Assembly (NCBI GenBank): GCA_020226215.1
Contig: CM035234.1
Coordinates: 46,813,275 to 46,877,274, forward strand
Direction: 5' to 3'
Length of the DNA: 64,000 nt
From: Sindora glabra
Lineage: Eukaryota; Streptophyta; Magnoliopsida; Fabales; Fabaceae
In this document: positions 1 through 11,682 of the stretch, in pieces
How the letters are laid out: each line of letters starts with the position of its first letter
Position numbering within the stretch: the stretch's first letter is position 1
Position numbers and translations under genes: made by a program
The notes under the pieces: generated by a model
What the model saw: the letters and a program-made list of their open reading frames with translations, nothing else
Told to the model about the DNA's origin: nothing
The model's database searches: none

Positions 1-639
1 ATTCTAAATTCAAGTCCTTTCATAAACTCATTCCCCAACAATTAACAATCAAAAGTAGCAGTACATTTCTTGAAATTAATCAAATTGCTTGGATGATGTG
101 ATGATAATAACTCCATCAGCAAATTCAGCACAACACTTGATACTATTGAGTGGAGAGTTAAGCTTGTACATTCCACAACGGCACAACCTACATACAATTA
201 TCAAAATGCATTATAATTACTAAATTAAACATATTCTTAACTCCTTAATAATATTACTTATGATTAAAGAATTATTAGCTGAATTAACAAACATATATAA
301 TTATATATGCATGAGTTAAATTATGCTTGCTTTTAAAAAGTATATGAAAAACTGTAAAACTTATCTCTTTTATATTATAGTTATACAAATATAAAGAAGT
401 TCCATAAACCATCATGATTACACCAGCACATCACTTCATAAATATAAAGAAGTTACATTTGATTCTTTCCTTATTCCAATAAACAACACTCCCCTTACTT
501 ATTGCTACAAAAATATAATATATATAACATTGATATCCATATTTCACTTGTGCTGGCACCACTATCCAACTTGGCAATTACGAATTCCAAGCATGAAAAG
601 GTAATCCTAATCCTAATTCCTAATTCCTTAGACCAAAAA

Positions 640-815
640 TTTCAAAACAACAAAACATATTCAGCAAAATAGCAGCAAAATAGCAAAATAGATCCAGCAA
701 AACAATAGCAAAATAGCAAAACAGATCCAGCAAAATAGCAGTAAAATAGAAAAATAGCAAAACAACAGCAAAGCAGCAAAACAGATCCAGTAAAACAATA
801 ACAAAACAACAAAAC
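640..815. repeat. Imperfect AGCAAAATAG / CAGATCCAGCAAAA minisatellite
   Basis: Short purine-rich units around CAGCAAAATAG and AACAGATCCAG recur many times with variation. The minus-strand reading frame over it is a low-complexity Phe/Leu/Cys repeat and is not a gene. It lies downstream of the hAT transposase stop codon, probably inside that element. Confidence 0.75.
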
Positions 816-1043
816 AGAAGGAGACATGGTTAACCTCTCTATCTATGCAATATCAGCTGACTCTTTTTCCACATCAATTGTTGCATTTGTGTTTGAATCC
901 TCAGCTGAGTCATTTTTCGCTTCACCATCATCTTCCAAATGTACAATTAAAATTGTAATGATTAATGAATTTCAATGACTAAAATAAGAAAGAATAATAG
1001 ATTTCTAAATTAAGTAGCTATGTTAGTAGGAGTTAGTTGTATC

Positions 1044-3190
1044 TTAAGCATTACTAGAAGGAGTAAAACCATGAAGCCAACTACGAGTACAGATCAAAGC
1101 TTGAACCTTCTTAAGAAGGAGACAGCTTCTATACTTGTTTAACACACGTCCTCCAATACTAAATGCTGATTCGAATGCCACTATAGTGATGGGTACACTT
1201 AACAAATCACAAGCCATAATAGCCACATCTGAAAACCTATTCTTTTGTGTCTTCCACCACTCCAAAACATCCAAATCTTCATAATCTGCAAATTCAAGCT
1301 TAGGCTCTTCCAAAAAAATCTCCAATTGAGACTTTCCGGTTCTTGTTACAATTTGAGAATCAAAAGCTTTGAAGTTCTAATAATAAAATTATTACAATCA
1401 AATAAAAAAAATTAAGTCATAATAAGTATAAAAGCATTAAATATTATAGGAACTAAATAACAATTAGAAGCTAAAAAACTTACAGTGAAAAGTCTTCTTG
1501 CTCTATTGCTTGTACTTGAACTTGCAAATGATGAAATAGAAGAAACATCAGAAGATTGGGTTCCTTGGGAGCTTAGAGGTGATTGCTTTGGTTAAGCTTC
1601 ATATAGTTGGAATAACTTTCTTCTTATAATCCCTATTTTCTCTCCGGCAGTTGTAGAATCAATGGTGTTGTAGCAAAACTCCAATAATGAAAGCTTAATT
1701 CTTGGATCAAAAACCGCCGCCATAGCAAGCAAGACATTATATTCACTCCAATACTTATCAAATTTAGCCTTCATATTTATTGCCATGTCTCTTATCATTT
1801 CATCCTCACTCTTCAAATTTTCCAAGATAAGACATTCAATTTTCCAAACTTGAGTGAAATATAAATTTGCGGTTGGATAACTTGACCCGAAGATTAAATT
1901 GGTCATCTCATAAAAAGGCTCCAAAAATTCACACATTTTTTCACCTCTCATCCACTCTACACTAGATGGACAATACTTGTAAATCTTATCATGAACCGCA
2001 TAGCGGCTAAATGCATGCTTATATTTCAAAGCACTATCAAGCATTAAAAATGTAGAATTCCATCTAGTGGGCACATCTAAACATAATTTGGAACCTTTAT
2101 TAATTGATAAATTTTGCACAACCTTCTCAAAGCTTTTCATTCTCCCCTCCGAAGCTTTTACATATTTGATACTTTCTCTAATTTTAATAATGGCATCGGA
2201 GGCCACTTTTAACCCATCTTGCACAATAAGATTTAAAATGTGTGCAGAACATCTTATATGAAAGAATTCACCATCACACAACAAGCTTTCTTCCAAACAA
2301 AGTGCATCTTTTAAATATTGTTGCATGTCATTTGCAGAAGCATTATCTAAAGTTAAAGTGAAATTTTTTTTATCAATCCCCCATTCATTTAAAAGTTCCA
2401 TTATCTTCCTTGATAGTTCATACCCTGTATGTGGAGGTGGCATGTCACAAAAAGCAAGAATCTTATTACTTAACTTCCAATCTTGATTAACATAATGAGC
2501 TATTAAACAAATGTAGCCTTCTTAAGTACAAGAACTCCACAAGTCAAAAGTGAGACAAATTCTACTAGAAATTTTAGCTAATTCTTCTTTCACCCTTTCC
2601 TTCTCATTTAGATAAAGTTTTCACACATCAGATGCAGCAGTGTTTCTAGAAATCATTTTTGCATCAGGATTTAAATATCGAAACACATCCCTAACTCCAT
2701 CATATTCAACAAATGTAAAGGGGAGATCATGTTTTATGATTGCCAAAGCCATTTTGTTCCTAAAAATTATTTGATCAATTTTTCTACTTCTTGGTTTTCC
2801 AAAATTATCCAACAATAATTCTAGTATTTTAGTTTGTTTCAATGTACCAAGCTTCTTACATTTTGTCGCATGACGAGAAAGGCTTGAAGTACCCATTTGT
2901 GCACCACCACCCACATATAAACCCCCACACCCTTTACATCTATCCCTAAGTCTACCATCTTCGCATACTCCCAAATTATCAAATAAAAGCCAAACATCTG
3001 AAGATGTTTTCTTTCTTTTTCGCCCATCTTGAACTTGAGGTTCAACTTCATCATTATGAGGTTCAACTTGATTATCAAACAAATGTGTACTTCCACTAAC
3101 AACATTAACATTTTCAACATTATTCCCCTCCCCACAACTATCATTAGAATATTCTCCTTCCATATTTTGATGTGCAAATTCAGATGCCAT
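1044..3190 (-). pseudogene. hAT transposase, nearly intact but with three in-frame stops
   Basis: Start is the ATG at 3190. N-terminal BED-type zinc finger: SDVW near residue 65, then CKGC and a later HATKC. The middle, RNase H-like part has LTLDNAS, a CSAH motif, VPTRWNST and FDPRIKL. The C-terminal dimerisation domain (hATC) has LEWWK, SVPIT and ESAFSIGGRVLN. The three acidic positions expected for hAT catalysis (FDLW, LDNAS, ESAFS) are all present. Frame is continuous, but stops lie at 2621-2623, 2522-2524 and 1592-1594. A 107-nt phase-0 intron (1377-1483, GTAAGT...TTATTAG) joins LFT to NFKAFDSQ. The usual SESAFS reads FESAFS here. A hAT transposase cuts and pastes its element by recognising terminal and subterminal repeats; this copy should not yield full-length protein. 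Confidence 0.9.
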
Positions 3191-4480
3191 TTTTTAGGAC
3201 CACTACAAGCACAAATGTACATCTAATTAATACTCATACAAACATAATTAACAATTATGCATGGCAAAAAAATCAGTGTGCTACCATAAAAGTATCAACC
3301 AACACATTTAATAAAACAACAAGCAAAGTAACAGCAAATGAAATGAAAAAAAACAAACAACAGTGGCTATTTTAATTTATAAGCAAAATATTGCCATACT
3401 GATATAAACTTTGAAAATAATTTCAGATATTATTGTAATATTTTAAGCTGGTCTTTGTACTAATTTTTCATTGCTAAACTTTTCTCCTTTAATCAGAACA
3501 CCCAACAAATGTTCACGGGTATATAATATTTTTTATCACATAGTTATATTTTTCTTCGAACAAGTGTTCTTGCAATCCAAGGTTTATAATTTCCCACATG
3601 CTGTTTTTGGATTTTGTTTTGACCTACCTTGTTCTACTCAATTCGAAAGGGACACTCCTATATCTAGGATTTTGACTTAAATTTTCATATTCATATTCAT
3701 AATAATTATAAAATTAAATTAAAATATAATAGCAATGTTATATTATATATACCGAAAGCAGATTTTGAATAGAATGTTATATATTACATTAATAAATATA
3801 GAAGTTTTAAAATTTTATTTTGAATATCATTTTTAAAATTTGCAGCAGTTTTAAAAATTATATACCGGCTAAGTTCTCACCGATTGAGAATTTGAGAAGA
3901 AGGAGATTAGATAATACCTCTCTTAATAAGTTAATGGAGTTGTCGTAATTAGGATTAATGAGAGAGGGAGACAGCTGCATTAGCATTGCTATCCGAGTAT
4001 CTGTGTTCAATCCTCAAATCTTTATGATTTTTTTTTACGTCTGCATCGGTTGAGGGAGGTCAGCTGGTCAGGTAAGGGTTTCTAGTTTCAACGTTGAACT
4101 TGAACGTTCCTTCCTTCTAGTTTCTTCAGATGGAAATTGGAATCTGAAGACTGAAGTGGAGATTGACTCAATTGAGGAACATTATTACACAGACTTGCAC
4201 TAGCTTTCGGTTTCGTCGTTTGGAGGTTTTTTGTTCAGCTGAGGGAAGAAGAAGAAAGGTAAAGTTAATTGATTTGACTGCAATGAGAGTTTACTGTTTA
4301 CAGACAGATTGAGAATTGGGTTCGTGGATGGGATTGGAATCATTGGATGGCTCTTAGTTTTGCCATTTTGGATTTTAGGATTTAACTAATTGGCTGATTG
4401 GGGAGTGGGGCATAACAAAGTAACAAGCCATATGGATTATGGATGGCAAGCTGAGGCTTGATGTTGGATTGGGCTTAGGT
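3191..4480 (-). other. hAT 5' leader / promoter region
   Basis: Between the transposase start and the subterminal repeats there is no convincing coding frame. The block 3880-4440 is less AT-biased than its surroundings and runs GAGAGAGGGAGACAGC, AGGGTTTCTAG and similar. Long untranslated leaders are usual in Ac-like elements. Small frames here look like chance. Confidence 0.5.
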
Positions 4481-4703
4481 GTGGGAACGGTTCTAAAGGC
4501 CGAGGCCGAGGCTTGGATTTTCAAAAATTAATCTGCGGACCGGTCCATATCCTTACGGTACTAATATGTTTAAACCCGGGTCCGCATGGTCTAATCCATT
4601 TTATCCGTATGAAAAACGAACCATCTCTTACATGTCCAAATCCGCACAGATCCGCGGATCAATCCGTTTAGATCCGCGGATTTGAGTCCGTTTTACAGGC
4701 CTA
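4480..4703. repeat. hAT subterminal repeats and right terminal inverted repeat
   Basis: A CpG-rich island in an AT-rich window. The palindrome GATCCGCGGATC lies at 4649-4660, a second copy GATCCGCGGAT at 4671-4681, with related pieces CTGCGGACCGGTCC, GGTCCGCATGG and AATCCGCACAG nearby. Dense short motifs next to the terminus are the usual transposase binding sites of hAT elements; binding here is inference. The terminal repeat ends at 4703. Confidence 0.75.
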
Positions 4704-7450
4704 AAAATCTTATCAAATTTCTTGTACCACAATTTAGATGCTTATTTTAGACCATATAAAGACTTTTTCAATTTATCGACTTCTTCTTGTTATAAGACCT
4801 CATCGCCTTTAGGTTACACCATATAAATTTCATCTTTTAAATCACCATTTAAAAATGCATTTTTTACATCTATTTAATGCACAAATAATTTAAATATAGA
4901 AGCTAATGCAAACAAAATGCTAACTAAATAAATTCTCATAACTAGTGTAAAGGTATCAAAATAGTCAATGTTTTGTTTTTTTGTAAAACCTTTTGCAATA
5001 AGATAAGCTTTAAAATTTTCAATTGAGCCATTAGGGGAATATTTTTTTTTAAAAATTCATTTACAATCTATTGGCTTTACCTTATAAGGTAGGTCCATCA
5101 CTAATTTTGAAGTTTTTTTTTAAATTGATTTAAGTTTTGTTTTAGTTGTTTCTTTCTAAAACTTTGCTTTAGAGGAAGAAACTGCTTTCAAATACGATTA
5201 AGGATCATTATCAATAATAACATAGTAAAAGTAATTTTCAAAATAAGTTCTTTTCTTTACCTTTTTATTTTTCTTAAAACATCATTGAGTTAGTTAATGT
5301 TGCATTTAAAGTCCTTATTGCAGGAAAAATTTTATCACACAATGGATAAATATATTCAAAAAATTTACTATTCTTTATTTCTATTATTATATAGCAGCCA
5401 AGCACATCATTTTTTAAGATAAGAAACTTATATGTTGCACTATTACTCATACGTCCTATAAACATATGATTAAAGGCTTTTTATGTTATTTTCCTTTTCT
5501 TAGGTTTAAGTGCCAAGATTTTAGCCAAACACTCCTATATTTTCAAATATTGTAAATTAAGTACATAACTTTTCCACAACTCATAAAATATTTTCCCTAT
5601 TTTATTATAAGGTGTCCTATTTTGTAAGTAAGAAGTAGATAAAATTACTTCCTTTCACATATTATCAGGTGCAATAGAGCTTAATAACAGAGCATTCATC
5701 ATTTTTTTCAGTATCCTATTTTTCCTTTATGCTTCCCCATTTGATTCAAGGGAATACAATGGTGTTAACTCATGAATTATTCTCTTTTTTTTCACAAAAA
5801 TCACTAAGCAAGGTAGATTCACCACTTCTAATTAATCTAACCTTTTTAATTTTCCTACTTAGTTAATTTTCAACCTCAACTTTGTATTGAATAAACATAG
5901 AGAAAGCTTTATCTTTATTCTGAATAAGATAAATTTTGCTATATCTAGAATAATTATCTATAAAAATAACATAATGCTTTTTACTGCCTCTTATTATAGT
6001 TTGTTTTGAATAATTTAGATCTCTACGCACTAAATTTAAAAAGTTTCATTCTATATTATTCACCAATGCATATGATTTATTGGCCATTTTAGATTTCGCA
6101 CAATCTTGACATTTATTCATATTATTAGAAATAATCTATGGCATTAATCCTAGTCTTTTCATTATCATAATATACAAAGTATTTATATATCCTAATTTCA
6201 CATGCCATAAGTCAAAAGAATCAAGCAAGTAGAAGAAGATGTAATTTCATTCACAATGTTATGGACATTCAATACAAATAAAACTTTGTTGTAGTATCCT
6301 TTTCCTACAAACATATTATTTTAGTCTTCTTATCAAATTCATATGACACTTTAATCCTAACTTTTCCCAACAAAGATATAGAAATTAAGTTTGTTCTAAC
6401 ATTAAGAACATGCATATCATCACTTAATGCCTTAATTTTGCTAAATGTGAATTTTATAAGGACTTTACCCTTCCTATGGACATTTGTAGTTCTTGAATTA
6501 CCAAGGTAGATTAGATCTTCTACATTTCCTACTAATGAATAAGAGATGAAGGCTTCCATATTATCACATATGTGTTTTATAACACTAAAGTCTACCACCC
6601 TATTCTTCATATTAACCATAATGTATGCTTGAGCAATAACCATAAACATTATATCATCTCTAACTCGATTTGCCTTTGGTTTTAGAAGATTGTCATTACT
6701 CACTCTTTTCCTATATTAAGGCACATAATGTCCTGACTTTCCATAAAAAAAATATTTTCATTTTTTTTCTTGAAGTTAGGATTAGTTGCTTTAGGCTTAT
6801 AATCATTCTTTAAGTTAACATAATTAAAAGGCTTATGGTTGTACCTCTTTTAGTTTGGATTATCTTGTACTAAATTTACCTTCATTATCAATACTTTTGC
6901 CTTAACAACTTAGAGTTCCTTCAGTTTGTATTTTAAATGATTATATGCATGATTAGTTTTTCTAGCATGAGTTACTTATGCTTATGTTTAAGTTGTTGTT
7001 TATAATCACTACAAGAATTTGATAGCTTTTTTAATAAATATCTCAATGACAAACTCTTCTTATAGCACAATCTTTTCAATTTTCAGATCTTCTAACAATT
7101 TTTGGTATTCATTTATTTAGGCTATGATATCTTTTTCTTCATTCATCTCTAATTGATAGAGTTTTTCAATTACCAATTTTTGTTCTCCTATATCTTTAAT
7201 AGTGTTCATTCCCTTTAGGTTTCTTGTAAGAATAGTAAACATCAAACAATTTATTAAATAATATGCTAAGGATAGCATGACAACAAACCTTATTGGCATA
7301 CTATTAATTTTTAAAGTTTCATTCTTTTTTTTTTGCATCAATGAGTTCCTATGCTATGGATGTCCAAAATGGAAAAAAGTTTGCTTTTGGCATCTTTTGA
7401 AATTCTAACCATCGAATGCTTTAATTTTGGAGATGTCTAGGAATAATTTC
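4704..7450 (-). pseudogene. copia gag-pol relic (gag, protease, integrase, RT)
   Basis: In order on the minus strand: gag-like text with FDG and NFKR near 7410 and KLLEDLKIEKIVL near 7090; the protease area at 6305-6703, where DFSVIKHIC stands in place of the usual DSGATRHIC, so the catalytic Asp-Ser-Gly is lost; a GAG-pre-integrase/integrase stretch with KCQDC, FIDNYSRY, RTPYNK and YELWK (5560-6120); integrase tail with FIGRMSNSATYKFL (5274-5465); and RT with KYSPNGSIENFKA, DVKNAFLNGDL and LYGLK (4710-5060). Many stops and small shifts make it non-functional. It is read as Ty1/copia because integrase precedes RT. Confidence 0.85.
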
Positions 7451-7854
7451 TTATAAGGGAGAGTGTGCGTCAATGGAATGGTAGTAATAGTAGTGCTTGA
7501 TGTTAATAGTGACTATGCATTTATTTACTTTGTAGTTAAAGGTAATAGTAGGATCAAAATTAATAGCTATTAATTCCTTAAGATTGTTAAATATAAAGAC
7601 AACCTAAGGTAAGAGAAATATCATTATCCTTAAGGAATTATCCAACATTTTTTGTGTAATCTCCCCTACGATCTAGCAAACTCATCTAGTTTGAAGTACA
7701 TGAATAGAGCAAGTGTAGGTAGCAAGGAAATGTTAACCTAGCAAACAAATAAAAAGTTTCAAGAAATAGAGATAAATGAGAAGTATTTAAGATAGGAGAG
7801 TAGCTATGAGCTTAAAAATTTTTTTTTAGTGTTAAAATAAGAGTGAGCTCATGC

Positions 7855-7862
7855 TATTTATA
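7855..7862 (-). promoter_or_regulatory. TATA box, copy 1 of duplicated segment
   Basis: TATAAATA on the minus strand, upstream of the minus-strand gag relic. Probably the retroelement promoter; activity cannot be judged. Confidence 0.4.
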
Positions 7863-8188
7863 AGTGGGCTAGGGGAAAGGATTGTTTTAGAATAATTACA
7901 TTAGAGAGATATTTGGTTTGCTATAGAAAACATTTAGTTTGTTGCAAAAAATATTGGTGAACATTAATAGAAAATTTTAGGTTTGTTGTAGAGAAAAATC
8001 AAGACACGTTTGTATTTTCACCATACTAAAAAAACTTAATTCTTATATATGGTTTAGTTATTGTAAAATATTAGAAAAATAATTTTGCAAAATGAAATTG
8101 GACCAAGCCTCACAATATATTTGTGCATAGCAACAAATCCACTAATAGCAAACCAATGGTTATTGTTATATTGAGAAAGAGGTCATGG

Positions 8189-8196
8189 TATTTATA
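8189..8196 (-). promoter_or_regulatory. TATA box, copy 2 of duplicated segment
   Basis: The same TATAAATA on the minus strand, 334 bp from the first, at the equivalent place in the second repeat block. Confidence 0.4.
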
Positions 8197-8760
8197 AGCA
8201 AGTTAGGAATGTTCTAAAATAATTACATTGGAGAGATATTTGGTTTGTTGTAGAAAATAATGGTGAGCGCTAGTAGAATATTTTGGGTTTGTTATAGGGA
8301 AAAATTAGGAAAGTTTTTAATTTCAACAAATTAAAAAAAAATCTAATTATTAGATAAGGATCAATATTATAAAATATCATAAAAGTAATTTTGCAAAATG
8401 GATTTGGTCAAGCCTCATGATATATTCAGATGAGGTTCATTTATTGTAAAATGTTAGATTCACAATATAAACTTAAACTAAGTTAAATTTCAAAAGACAT
8501 TCACATAAAAGATGAGTATATATATTCACCAATCATACTTTCTTTGGCTGACCAAGTGGATACAAGCTTATGACTTTCTTTATTTGTTAGTTTACATATA
8601 TGAGGAGCCTTATATTTAAACCTTTTCATAAAGCATGATTTAATCAATGTGGAACTAAAATCTTTGAAATACCTTCCTATTTATAATAGCTTTAACTCTA
8701 CACTTTAATCATCGATAGTTTTTTTTTCATAAAAATTTGTAAATTATTTCTTCATTAAAA

Positions 8761-10397
8761 CACACAATTTTATTTGAATTTGTATGCAAGTTAAACTTTC
8801 CAAATTTATATTTTGTTTTAGCAAATCTTCCGATTTTATATTAACCTTACGAATGCAACTATTCTTATGGCAATATTATTCCAACAACGTCTATCCTTGC
8901 TTAACCAATAAAAGTTAAACATAATTTCTTAAAATCTTGCATGGTACTTTGTTAGGATAATCAAGGAAGAAAGACATGATATTTCCTCATTAATAGACAA
9001 ATATTAGTGACAATCTTAAGAAAATACAATAAATTTAGGATGGGTTATTTTATTTTGGACAATATTTATGAAAATAAATAATAGTAGCAAATATTTAATA
9101 AAACAAAAGGTAGATTGCATTCATTTATTTTTAAATAAAGTATAATTATACTCATATAATTCTATTTTAAAAGAATATATCAATATTCCTTTTTTATATT
9201 TATATAAATCAATTTTCTTTTAATTTAAATCTACTCATCATCATACTTTGAAAAAAACTAAAAGAAATAAAAATATTTTTTAAAATAAAAGAATACACAT
9301 AAAATAAAATTAATCTCAAAAGTTAAGTCTAATTTATCCTAAAACGAGGGGAAAGAGATCAAAAGAAACCATGTCAAGCTATCTGGTAACATTTAATTGA
9401 TTGTATATTTAGGCTTTATTTGTTTATTTTGATGAAAAGTATTTTTTAATATATAATTATAAAATATTAAGATAAAGGAAAATGGATTATTTGTTTAATA
9501 TTAAATATAAAGAGTTTAAAGAAAGTAACTTTCTTTATTACAAAAAGAAAATTATTTTCTTCCACTACCATACTTTTAAATATTATTTTTTAACCATCAA
9601 TACAATTTGCATATCACTTTTTCATTAATACATATACAAATGATATTTACCTAAGGAAAGTACTTTTTCATAAAAGAAATAGAATCTTCAAGCATCTCAA
9701 GTATATTAAATATTATTATATTAATTAGGTTATATAAGTATATTTATTTTTATTCATTCTACAATTAAATTTTTTTGAATAAATAAGAATTTTTAAATTA
9801 GAATAATCAAGTATTTAGTAGGTGAAATTAAGTGAATTGTGATAATTCTAACTAATGTCACTCATTCCATTCTTTTATATAAAGAAAAAATAACATTAAC
9901 TTTGTATTGGTTTTAGTTCAATTATATTTAAGATCCCTCATTTTTCATAAATATACATTCTCGTCCTTGAAACACTCAGCATTATGAAATACAATAGCAT
10001 TAACCTTTTAATTGTAGCCCATTCTCTAATGTTATCTCTAATGGATAGAAGTTCATCACTCTACATTTTTATATATAAATGTGCTATTTCTTTGAAGAAT
10101 AAAAACACAAAAGGCTTTGTGTTCCTTTAAAGAAAGGAAACATTGTACATAAAAATACATGAAATGACCTTCTAACCATTAGATGTAACACTAGAAAAAA
10201 GTTGCTATTAATAAGTTAATGTGATTATATTTCATAATGGTAAAAATGCTTTAGGGATAAAAATGTATAACTTTGAAAAGTGAGAAATATTAAATGCAAA
10301 TATGTTAATTATATCCTTATAAAAATTCCAATCTTATGTAAAAATGCTTATGATTTTTCATAAAAAAAAGAACTTGGTACAAAGTTTACTTATAATA

Positions 10398-10401
<4 letters not shown>
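8761..10401. other. AT-rich DNA without recognisable gene
   Basis: No coding frame, tRNA-like or transposon protein motif was recognised. The only structure seen is the dispersed repeat at about 9405-9585. Confidence 0.5.
9405..9585 (+). repeat. Dispersed repeat, copy 1 (related to 17620-17785)
   Basis: Shares with 17620-17785 the order TTATTTGT, TTGATGAAAAGTATTTTTT, AATTATAAAATATTAA, AGTTTAAAGAAAG... and TTTTCTTCCACTA. Looks like two old copies of a short non-coding element; class unknown. Confidence 0.45.

Positions 10402-10479
<78 letters not shown>
10402..10479. repeat. (TA)n microsatellite
   Basis: Uninterrupted TA dinucleotide tract of roughly 38 units. The Tyr-Ile repeat frame across it is an artefact. 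Confidence 0.98.
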
Positions 10480-10481
<2 letters not shown>

Positions 10482-10989
10482 GGGCAACTTAAAGTACTTA
10501 GATTTTTCTTTTATAAACGATATTTAAAATGTTACATACACTATCCTTTATTTATTATAGCAACCTTTTTTATTTTTTTAATTTTCTTACAAAAGATGTA
10601 CGAAGTAGGTGTTTTGGAGAATTAAGCATTATGTTACTTCAAAGAACAAGGGCAAATCGTTTAATAGAAGAAAAGAAAAAACACCATGTGAATTTTATTT
10701 ATCCCATTCTCTCATAGTTAAGTTAGTCAAATTGAAATTATACAGGGTATTCCTTACTCTTTGATACAAGGCATGTTAAGTTTAAGGTGACATTCAATTT
10801 TCCTATAGGCAAGGGTCATGAGAAAAACCAAATAAGAATAATATTATTTTAAGTTTCATCCAAATATATAATTAATTATACTTTAAGTTGATATATTTAA
10901 TAGTGCAGTGGTACTTGATATATATATTTTTTGTTTACGTCTAAGTATTCCTAAATCATTTTTTTATTAAGTATGAAATTAATTTTTTT

Positions 10990-11015
10990 AGAGAGAGAGA
11001 GAGAGAGAGAGAGAG
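10990..11015. repeat. (GA)n microsatellite
   Basis: Uninterrupted GA tract of about 12-13 units. Confidence 0.95.
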
Positions 11016-11682
11016 TAAACATTCCTTCCATAATGACTTAAAATTTTTTTTTTTGGGTCATAAAACTATAAGTTAGAATCAAGCATGTTACCACTCTTAT
11101 TATAATTAAAAACAATCATAGTATGCAAGATATTATATATTTCCACTAAGTAATACCTTTGGTTAATATATAATAAATCTATTATTTATTCAAGCCAATA
11201 AGTTAATTGTATTACATATATTTCATTGAAGTAATGAAAAGAAAAAAAAGAAGACATCAGGTTGATGTGAATTAAACCATTCTAACTTCTAGTTAACCCA
11301 CATAAAAACAAAGCTAGATGATTGATTTCTCATGCTTTCTCTCTCCATCTCTTTATTTGGTTTTCTTATATTGCACTTTTAAAAAAAGTTACAAATTCCT
11401 ATGAAAGATTCATACAAAAATTATAAAACTTATAATTTTTTCTTTGTAAAATTTTATAAAAAGTTTTAAATGTTTACAATTTACATGTGACAAATGCATA
11501 AAGTCATATTTCAATTGATAACAACAAAAACTTTAAAATATTTTTAGGTTTTGATTTAAAAATTACAACACTTACTAAAATTTTTTAAGATTTTATATAA
11601 AAATTATAATTTTTAATTAAAAAGTTATAAAATGTATTAATTTCAGGACATTGGGAAGCATAACCTATTTTATAATGCATTT
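11016..11682. other. AT-rich DNA, nothing recognised
   Basis: No coding potential or repeat family recognised. Confidence 0.5.

Larger units (their letters stand above)
1..4703 (-). mobile_element. hAT (Ac-like) DNA transposon, left end not found
   Basis: The right terminus is visible: read on the minus strand it begins TAGGCCTGTAAAACGGA, a typical plant hAT terminal repeat, at 4703. Immediately beyond it the minus strand reads as copia reverse transcriptase, so the element inserted into that retroelement. The transposase occupies 1044-3190. No matching terminal repeat was found in 1-1040, so the left end is either mutated or outside the window. Stretch 1-640 shows only AT-rich sequence without a gene. 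Confidence 0.8.
7840..8445. repeat. Diverged direct duplication (~260 bp, spacing ~334 bp)
   Basis: Two blocks (about 7855-8135 and 8189-8440) share, in the same order, TATTTATAAG, AGAATAATTACATT, GAGAGATATTTGGTTTG, TTTTGCAAAATG and CAAGCCTCA. Each carries TATAAATA on the minus strand. It lies upstream of the copia gag relic and may be a duplicated part of its promoter or leader. Confidence 0.7.
4704..8760 (-). mobile_element. Ty1/copia retrotransposon remnant A, interrupted by the hAT element
   Basis: Minus-strand gag, protease, integrase and reverse transcriptase follow in copia order from about 7450 down to 4704, where the reverse transcriptase stops at the hAT terminus. The missing downstream part (rest of RT, RNase H, 3' LTR) should lie left of the window. 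Upstream of gag a duplicated TATA-bearing segment (7840-8445) and an LTR-like stretch (about 8500-8700; minus strand CCACATTGATTAAATC and TTTAAATATAAGGCTCC) may be the 5' LTR, but its borders are not clear. Confidence 0.75.

Noticed and set aside
642..827. Minus-strand Phe/Leu/Cys-rich frame
   Set aside because: Translation of the AGCAAAATAG minisatellite.
2839..3375. Frames overlapping the hAT zinc finger on both strands
   Set aside because: Shadows of the transposase frame, which carries the recognisable BED finger.
10344..10717. Overlapping plus-strand frames rich in Tyr-Ile
   Set aside because: They read through the (TA)n tract and AT-rich DNA and contain no domain.
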